Shown here piece by piece: positions 1 to 3,824 of a DNA stretch of 8,736 nt. The DNA comes from Candidatus Obscuribacterales bacterium (GTDB lineage Bacteria; Cyanobacteriota; Vampirovibrionia; Obscuribacterales; Obscuribacteraceae), in assembly GCA_021732245.1 (NCBI GenBank), contig JAKFVJ010000392.1, positions 1 through 8,736 of the forward strand, written 5' to 3'. A program made the translations under genes and the position numbers. The notes under the pieces were generated by a model. The model worked only from the letters and a program-made list of their open reading frames with translations. It searched no databases and was not told where the DNA came from. Position 1 is the stretch's first letter; the number at the start of each line of letters is the position of its first letter.

Positions 1-8
1 TATACAAC

Positions 9-55
9 TAACAAGGGGACGATTTTGACAAAGCAAATAAATCGTCCCCTTGTTA
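9..55. terminator. Perfect 17-bp hairpin, probable intrinsic terminator of an upstream gene
   Basis: Arms 9-25 and 39-55 are exact reverse complements (core AACAAGGGGACGATT at 10-24) around a 13-base loop. On the + strand the stem is followed by a short T-rich stretch (TTATCATT); on the minus strand the outer arm runs into TTAGTTGTATA. Neither gives a long U-tract, so it could act as a terminator in either direction or be a dispersed palindrome. It lies just upstream of the signal-peptide protein starting at 86, separating it from whatever precedes the window. The possible TTG start at position 50 lies inside this stem, a further reason to prefer the start at 86. Confidence 0.6.
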
Positions 56-72
56 TCATTAAGAAATCAATC

Positions 73-77
73 GGAGG
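73..77 (+). promoter_or_regulatory. Shine-Dalgarno GGAGG deciding the start at 86
   Basis: GGAGG lies 8 bases before ATG 86 and supports it over the in-frame TTG at 50. The start at 86 also places the hydrophobic signal peptide at the very N-terminus. Confidence 0.75.
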
Positions 78-85
78 CGCAGGCG

Positions 86-955
86 ATGTGGCGAGTTTTA
101 TTTTTGGTATTGGTATTCCAGGTTTGCCTGCCCGGTTTTGCTGCAAAGTCCGGAATCACAACCGACACAGCGGCAGATAACATGTTTATTCCACCAGATT
201 TTGTCAATTTTGCACAAATAAGTCCTGATGCGCCGGAAATTATTCTGGCTGTTGAAGGAGTGAAGGCAACAATCAAGCGCGTGCCCAAAATAAGCCAAAT
301 AACTATTGCCAGTAATTGCCCAGGACACTGGAATTGCACAAGAAATGTCATTCGCCAAGTAGCTGCCCTCAATATGCCGAAAGGTGTCGCCATTCGCGCC
401 GATTCAGCAGGCGGCGTTGCCCTTGTTGGCGGCAAAGTTTACGGACTTCCAAGCAGCGGCGGTCAGATAAAAGGACTAAAAATTGAAAACGGGCAGGTAA
501 TTATCAACGGACAGGCTGTCCAACCTCTACAAGGCTCGGACAAGGCCGGTAGTTGCACGGGACCCGATGTCCTTGAAGTGCAAGTACCTGACACCTACAT
601 GGGTGATTTACGTCTTCTTATCAACGGAAATTCCCAGGTAGCCGTCGACAGCTGGAAAAACGGCGCAGTGCAGGCAAATGTGGCGACAAACGGCACTTTG
701 TCGGCAGATAAGTTGGAAAAAGTAGCCAAGCTGGTTATAGATGTGCAAGGTACGGGAAAAGCACATGTAGGCAATATGACTGCAAAAACTCTTGTAGTCA
801 ACATTGTTGGAGACGGCAAAATAACAATTGACCACGGAACGGCAGACGTAAGCAATGCCACCATATCCGGTACCGGGACAATTAGTTTGCACGGCAAATA
901 CAACAATATGCAGAAAGACGTTAAGGGTCAGGGCGTAATTGAAATTCTAGACTAA
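86..955 (+). CDS. Exported head-GIN/DUF2807-like beta-repeat protein
   Basis: The 289-residue product begins with a Sec-type signal peptide (MWRVLFLVLVFQVCLPGFA, cleavage probably after residue 19). C14 lies in the hydrophobic core and is not preceded by a lipobox, so a secreted or periplasmic rather than lipoprotein fate is inferred. Residues about 162-289 are short beta-strand repeats rich in G, N, V and I (LLINGNSQVAVDSW, VVNIVGDGKITIDHG, ATISGTGTISLHGKY). This is the pattern of the head-GIN/DUF2807 domain, a right-handed beta-helix-like fold often called a putative autotransporter adhesin. Three cysteines (C78, C84, C157) are of unknown role. The ATG at 86 was chosen because GGAGG at 73-77 stands 8 bases upstream; a TTG at 50 is in frame but lies in the hairpin. 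It overlaps the next gene by one base. Domain family fairly likely; molecular role unknown. Confidence 0.75.
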   Translation: MWRVLFLVLVFQVCLPGFAAKSGITTDTAADNMFIPPDFVNFAQISPDAPEIILAVEGVKATIKRVPKISQITIASNCPGHWNCTRNVIRQVAALNMPKGVAIRADSAGGVALVGGKVYGLPSSGGQIKGLKIENGQVIINGQAVQPLQGSDKAGSCTGPDVLEVQVPDTYMGDLRLLINGNSQVAVDSWKNGAVQANVATNGTLSADKLEKVAKLVIDVQGTGKAHVGNMTAKTLVVNIVGDGKITIDHGTADVSNATISGTGTISLHGKYNNMQKDVKGQGVIEILD

Positions 956-1461
956 TGGATCTTAATAAACTCGCAGATCTAGTCGAACAAATGTCAATCG
1001 AGCATAGCTATCCAGGCTATGACGTCAGATCCACACATTTAGGTATGCCGGACTCTGTAACCAAATCACCGGCAAGACTATTCGGTCTTGCTTTGGAACA
1101 CGAAAGTGTCATGGTCAAATTAGTTGCTCTGCGCTGGTTTTATGACCGACCAGGCGACGCGAAGAGATATCAAAAGACTCTATTGGAACTTCTTGCCAGT
1201 CCTGACGAATGGGTGCGCCTGGAAACGGCCAAGACAATTAGCCGTATCCACAAAGTCGACGAGCAGACAGCAATTGCCGTTTCGCAATTGTTGTCTGACC
1301 CAAACATGGAAGTGCGAAAGCACGCAGCCAAGGCATTGGGCAAACTTGGACACAAGAATCCGGAGATAATCGAAAACTTGCAAAAGGCAAGTAGCGACTC
1401 TGATCGCGAAGTACGCTGGAAAGCAGAAAAAGCATTGCGTCTTTTAGGTGCTTACCAATAA
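955..1461 (+). CDS. HEAT-repeat (PBS-lyase-like) protein
   Basis: The 168-residue protein has no signal peptide and should be cytoplasmic. At least three HEAT-type helical repeats are visible: residues about 77-99 (SPDEWVRLETAKTISRI), 108-132 (SDPNMEVRKHAAKALGKLG) and 138-165 (SDSDREVRWKAEKALRLLG). Each has the D-x-x-VR-x-x-A-x-x-ALG signature. The N-terminal 75 residues look like a further degenerate repeat (LALEHESVMVKLVALRWF). HEAT repeats form protein-binding solenoids; the phycobilin-lyase relatives share the repeat, but nothing here indicates phycobilin chemistry. The start ATG overlaps the stop of the preceding gene as TAATG, which implies translational coupling to the exported beta-repeat protein. 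It ends 4 bases before an inverted-repeat element. Partner unknown. Confidence 0.8.
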   Translation: MDLNKLADLVEQMSIEHSYPGYDVRSTHLGMPDSVTKSPARLFGLALEHESVMVKLVALRWFYDRPGDAKRYQKTLLELLASPDEWVRLETAKTISRIHKVDEQTAIAVSQLLSDPNMEVRKHAAKALGKLGHKNPEIIENLQKASSDSDREVRWKAEKALRLLGAYQ

Positions 1462-1465
1462 CTCT

Positions 1466-1581
1466 TTTGTCATTCTGAGTGAAGCGAAGAATCTACCGTA
1501 AGTGTACATGTTCGGGTTGATTACCTTGAACGCCATGCAATTGCGGCAGATTCTTCAGGCTGAAGCCCTCAGAATGACAAA
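1466..1581. repeat. Inverted-repeat intergenic element, copy 1 (116 bp)
   Basis: Left arm 1466-1498 (TTTGTCATTCTGAG then GAAGAATCTACCG) and right arm 1544-1581 (reverse complement begins TTTGTCATTCTGAG and ends GAAGAATCTGCCG) flank a 45-bp interior. The right arm carries a small nested palindrome, GGCTTCAGCC when read on the minus strand. The element starts 4 bases after the + strand stop and ends one base before the minus-strand stop (TCA at 1583). It is therefore practically the whole convergent gap. Copies 2 and 3 lie at 3550-3664 and 7165-7287. No flanking target duplication was seen. Confidence 0.9.
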
Positions 1582-1582
1582 G

Positions 1583-2011
1583 TCAAAAAGCTTTGGCAGC
1601 GATTTCTTTCAGGCGTTCGGCGAATTTATGCTTCTCTTGCAAGCGATTAGCGTAGTCGTACTCAAAGTACTGCTCGAGAAAATTGAGATTGTATCTGACA
1701 ATTTTCAGCAGTTCTTCAAGCGTTGAATCGACTTCGCTATTAAACATCTTGAGCTCAGGCAAACAACCGTCAGGTCTGAGTTGTTTGCCTTGAGCCAAGA
1801 AGTTATGCGCCTTAGCGCAAAGCGTTGCGTATTCAGAGACCAACAGATGGAAGTGATGACAAATTATCTTCTCTTCCAGAGTCACTCGTTTGTCGGCCAG
1901 GAGCTGAATCACTTCGCTTATCTTGTCGATAAGCTTGTTGATTGTTCTCAGTTCCGCCAGCCAAGCAACATAGTCACCATCGGCATATTGAATTTCAGAA
2001 CTTGCGTTCAA
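1583..2011 (-). CDS. Hypothetical all-helical protein downstream of an RHH regulator
   Basis: I do not recognise this 142-residue protein. It is predicted mainly alpha-helical from its heptad-like leucine/isoleucine spacing (residues 15-65, LAELRTINKLIDKISEVIQLL; 95-142, STLEELLKIVRYNLNFLEQYF). It has no signal peptide or transmembrane segment, and has a basic C-terminus (HKFAERLKEIAAKAF). A CHHFH cluster at 51-55 plus C65 could suggest metal binding but is not a known motif. The start is TTG at 2009-2011: an in-frame TGA lies two codons upstream, there is no nearby ATG, and the Shine-Dalgarno match is weak. Its start is 15 bases after the stop of the RHH gene, so the two are probably one transcript. 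A toxin-antitoxin-like relation is possible because RHH proteins are often antitoxins, but no toxin fold is recognised. Confidence 0.6.
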   Translation of the reverse strand: MNASSEIQYADGDYVAWLAELRTINKLIDKISEVIQLLADKRVTLEEKIICHHFHLLVSEYATLCAKAHNFLAQGKQLRPDGCLPELKMFNSEVDSTLEELLKIVRYNLNFLEQYFEYDYANRLQEKHKFAERLKEIAAKAF

Positions 2012-2026
2012 GTCTCAGTTTGTCTC

Positions 2027-2236
2027 TTAGGAGACTGCTACTGGTTGCTCGGCAACAACGGTAACGGACGATGGGGACATCGACTGTCCGCTGCCTTGCG
2101 TGCGTTTGAAGTTGTCCAAATAGCGACGTAATGCTTCTCTAATCAAATCGGATCTTGTACGGTGCTCACATTGGGCAATGTAGTCAGCCTGTTCGAGCAT
2201 TGCTTGTGGAATTGCAATCAGCACCTTTTTTGGCAT
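2027..2236 (-). CDS. Ribbon-helix-helix (CopG/RHH_1-type) DNA-binding protein
   Basis: The 69-residue protein has an RHH fold: beta strand at residues 3-9 (KKVLIAI), helix A about 10-24 (PQAMLEQADYIAQCE), turn with RTRSD at 26-30, and helix B 30-45 (LIREALRRYLDNFKR). RSxLIREALRRY is the classical signature of CopG-type repressors, which bind DNA as dimers through the paired beta strands. The last 25 residues are a Ser/Pro/Val-rich flexible tail. ATG 2234-2236 is preceded on the minus strand by GAGAGGA about 7 bases away, a good ribosome site. It lies just upstream of the helical protein at 2011-1583 and is probably co-transcribed with it. Autoregulation is typical of the family; a perfect 10-bp palindrome, GATCTAGATC (2270-2279), sits 34 bases upstream of the start and is a candidate operator. 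It could be an antitoxin or a stand-alone regulator. Confidence 0.8.
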   Translation of the reverse strand: MPKKVLIAIPQAMLEQADYIAQCEHRTRSDLIREALRRYLDNFKRTQGSGQSMSPSSVTVVAEQPVAVS

Positions 2237-2269
2237 TAGTTAGTCCTCTCAAATTCAAACGGTAAACCA

Positions 2270-2279
2270 GATCTAGATC
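2270..2279. promoter_or_regulatory. GATCTAGATC palindrome, candidate RHH operator
   Basis: A perfect 10-bp palindrome lies between the RHH gene start (2236) and the rest of the divergent gap. RHH repressors commonly bind palindromes in their own promoters, so the site is positioned suitably. A single short palindrome can easily occur by chance. Confidence 0.25.
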
Positions 2280-2590
2280 CCCGATAGGCAGGAATCTAAA
2301 ACAACTTATACGAAGGGGTTCCTCAGATAATTCTGATAAATTGCCGCCGCATGTACGATTTATAGTGGTCGGCAACAACAGCTATAAACTCTACACAACA
2401 GAATCGATATCGTAAAGGTCTAAAACGCCCCGTAATGTGTATTTGTGGTGTTCAAGACATAAAAAGGATTTCCTGAAACTTACGCGATATATATGCTGGG
2501 TGTCCCTTTGTACAAACAGCCTCTATATTTCCTCGCATTATGAGAGTAGAAACGCATTATCACTCTATGTTTTTCAGTCATCTGCAGAGA

Positions 2591-2657
2591 CACATTGCAT
2601 TCTCATTTGTCTGGCCGCATTGCATTCTCATTTGTAGGGGCGCATTGCATGCGCCCG
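2591..2657. repeat. 25-bp tandem repeat (about 2.5 units)
   Basis: Unit 1 (2591-2615) and unit 2 (2616-2640) share CATTGCATTCTCATTTGT exactly and differ at the second base and in the last five bases. A third, partial unit begins at 2641 with CGCATTGCAT and then changes to GCGCCCG, closing a hairpin. Only two and a half units occur and there are no spacers, so this is not a CRISPR array. It lies about 110-170 bases upstream of xthA. Confidence 0.8.
2638..2656. repeat. GGGCGCAT-TGC-ATGCGCCC hairpin
   Basis: An 8-bp perfect stem with a 3-base loop sits at the end of the tandem repeat, preceded by TTTGTAG. The GTAGGGGCG...CGCCC layout resembles dispersed palindromes I recall from intergenic regions of several bacterial groups; this is memory and not a search. 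There is no T-run on either side, so it is unlikely to be a standard terminator. Confidence 0.65.
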
Positions 2658-2712
2658 TTAAAGAAGCTCATCACAAGCTGTCCATTCGTCGCAGATGACG
2701 TAAGATCGATGT

Positions 2713-2729
2713 TCTATCAGTGACAGAGA
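2713..2729. promoter_or_regulatory. tetO-like palindrome upstream of xthA
   Basis: TCTATCA (2713-2719) and TGACAGA (2721-2727) form an inverted repeat around a central G with one mismatch. The run CTATCAGTGACAGAGA differs from the classical Tn10 tet operator half (CTATCAGTGATAGAGA) at one base. It lies about 35 bases before the xthA start, where a TetR-family repressor could act. No TetR gene is in the window, so the regulator, if any, is elsewhere. Confidence 0.3.
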
Positions 2730-2763
2730 TTCTCGAGATAGAAAGAGAAAATCGAAAGTAAAT

Positions 2764-3543
2764 GTGAACGACGTGATCATCTCAAGTTGGAATGTCAATT
2801 CAATCAATGTTCGCCTGCAGCACGTGCTTGACTGGCTTGAAAAGAACAAGCCTAATGTACTTTGTCTCCAGGAAATAAAGACTGTCGACGAGAAGTTTCC
2901 TCGACAAGCATTTGAGGATGCAGGCTATCACTGCGAAATTTTTGGCGAAAAGACTTATAACGGAGTGGCAATAATCTCGACCAGCAAACCGGACGCAGTA
3001 CAACGAGGATTTCTTGGGGAAAAAGAACCATTTTCCAGACGCTTTCTTGAAGCGACGTTTGGAAATGTCCACGTACTTGATGTCTACATTCCTAATGGAC
3101 AAGCAGTAGGCAGTGAGAAATTCTTCTATAAGCTCAATTGGTTAAAAGCACTCAAGAATCATCTTGAGACTGAACACAAACCAAGTGAGCTATTGGCAAT
3201 CTGTGGCGATTACAACATCGCGCCGGAAGACAGAGATGTGTACGACCCTATGGAATTGAAAGACCAAATTCTTTTCAGCGGCGAAGAAAAGGACGCTTTG
3301 AAAGCTATTCAAAATTGGGGATTAGTTGATTCCTTTCGTTTGTTTAATGACGAAGCTGGACACTATTCATGGTGGGACTATCGCATGAACGCATTTCGTC
3401 GCAAGATGGGTCTTAGAATTGACCATATTTGGGTCACAGAACCGCTCTCAAAGCGTTGTACAGCGTCCTGGATTGATATGGAGCCTCGCAAGCTCGAAAA
3501 GCCTTCAGACCACGCTCCAATCGCGGCCAAGTTTGATCTGTAA
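2764..3543 (+). CDS. xthA: Exodeoxyribonuclease III / AP endonuclease
   Basis: The 259-residue protein matches the EEP-family exonuclease III along its length (E. coli XthA is 268). It cleaves 5' to abasic sites and degrades one strand of duplex DNA 3'-to-5' in base-excision repair, using a divalent metal. Family motifs are all present: SWNVNS near the N-terminus (N10, N12), LQEIK with metal-binding E37, Y108 in DVYIPNGQ, GDYNIAP with D149 and N151, GLRIDH with D220, and KPSDHAP with D249 and H250 as the catalytic pair. GTG 2764 was taken as start; GTG 2773, three codons later, would give MIISSWNVN, equally typical of the family, and neither has a strong Shine-Dalgarno site. It stands alone on its strand, with a tetO-like palindrome upstream and an inverted-repeat element 6 bases after its stop. 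Confidence 0.95.
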   Translation: MNDVIISSWNVNSINVRLQHVLDWLEKNKPNVLCLQEIKTVDEKFPRQAFEDAGYHCEIFGEKTYNGVAIISTSKPDAVQRGFLGEKEPFSRRFLEATFGNVHVLDVYIPNGQAVGSEKFFYKLNWLKALKNHLETEHKPSELLAICGDYNIAPEDRDVYDPMELKDQILFSGEEKDALKAIQNWGLVDSFRLFNDEAGHYSWWDYRMNAFRRKMGLRIDHIWVTEPLSKRCTASWIDMEPRKLEKPSDHAPIAAKFDL

Positions 3544-3549
3544 ATCACA

Positions 3550-3664
3550 TTTGTCATCCTGAGCAAAGCGAAGGACCTACCGCGAGTTCAGGAGGTTCTA
3601 CTTATTAAACGGGATCAAGATTACCTACGGTAGATTCTTCAGGCTACGCCTTCAGAATGACAAA
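3550..3664. repeat. Inverted-repeat intergenic element, copy 2 (115 bp)
   Basis: Left arm 3550-3582 (TTTGTCATCCTGAG then GAAGGACCTACCG) and right arm 3628-3664 (reverse complement TTTGTCATTCTGAAGGC then GAAGAATCTACCG) flank a 45-bp interior, the same spacing as copy 1. The right arm resembles the right arm of copy 1, including the nested GGC...GCC insertion, more than it resembles its own left arm. The element therefore has a polarity. It begins 6 bases after the xthA stop codon. Confidence 0.9.
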
Positions 3665-3675
3665 ACCGAAAAACA

Positions 3676-3703
3676 AAAGGTCCAGGATTTCTCCTGGACC
3701 TTT
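3676..3703. terminator. Strong bidirectional intrinsic terminator between xthA and the acyl-CoA dehydrogenase
   Basis: A 12-bp perfect stem (AAAGGTCCAGGA at 3676-3687, TCCTGGACCTTT at 3692-3703) closes a 4-base loop. Read on the minus strand the stem is followed by TTTTGTTTTT, an excellent U-tract, so it should end the acyl-CoA dehydrogenase transcript about 120-150 bases after its stop. On the + strand it is followed by TTTGCATCTT, which is weaker but could also stop xthA transcription. Confidence 0.9.
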
Positions 3704-3725
3704 GCATCTTAGTTTCTCTTACATA

Positions 3726-3818
3726 CTAGCTACAGCGAGAGCACAAGATTGCGGAGAGCAATCTGAAGCGGAGCGTGGCTAGCCGGACGGCGAGCGAAGG
3801 TGCCGGCTTTGCGGCACC
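3726..3818. repeat. Multi-stem palindromic segment in the acyl-CoA dehydrogenase 3' region
   Basis: Three stems are visible. An outer stem CTAGCTAC (3726-3733) pairs with GTGGCTAG (3775-3782) with one G-U pair. Nested in it is AGATTGC/GCAATCT (3746-3752/3758-3764). Next to it is GGTGCCG/CGGCACC (3799-3805/3812-3818). The linkers between stems are purine-rich and repetitive (GCGAGAGC, GCGGAGAGC, GCGGAGC, GGCGAGCG, GGAGCG). The segment is more GC-rich than its surroundings and would be transcribed as the 3' untranslated part of the minus-strand mRNA, before the terminator at 3676-3703. It is either a dispersed palindromic element or a structured RNA end; no known RNA family is recognised. Confidence 0.6.
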
Positions 3819-3824
3819 GGAGCG

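Larger units (their letters stand above)
2237..2763. other. 527-bp divergent intergenic region without a convincing gene
   Basis: This gap separates the minus-strand RHH gene from xthA on the + strand. Open frames in it (such as 2437-2637 on the + strand and 2658-2849 on the minus strand) lack ribosome sites and protein-like composition. It contains a GATCTAGATC palindrome (2270-2279), a small TCAGA/TCTGA hairpin near 2323-2336, a 25-bp tandem repeat (2591-2657) ending in an 8-bp GC hairpin, a tetO-like palindrome (2713-2729) and a TCTCGAGA palindrome (2731-2738). No strong consensus sigma-70 promoter was found in either direction. It may also hide a small RNA or a decayed gene, but nothing shows this. 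Confidence 0.6.

Noticed and set aside
595..906. Minus-strand frames opposite the head-GIN-like gene
   Set aside because: They are antisense shadows; the + frame has a ribosome site, signal peptide and domain pattern.
1466..1581. Insertion sequence or MITE with target duplications
   Set aside because: No transposase is present and no flanking direct repeats are visible at any of the three copies, so only a repeat call is made.
1781..2131. 116-codon + strand open frame opposite the RHH/helical pair
   Set aside because: It is antisense to two genes with better protein character, has no ribosome site and resembles no family.
2437..2637. 66-codon + strand frame in the divergent gap
   Set aside because: It has no ribosome site, a biased Cys/Leu/Ser composition, and runs through the tandem repeat.
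2591..2657. Possible CRISPR array
   Set aside because: Units are directly adjacent without unique spacers, number only about 2.5, and there are no cas genes.
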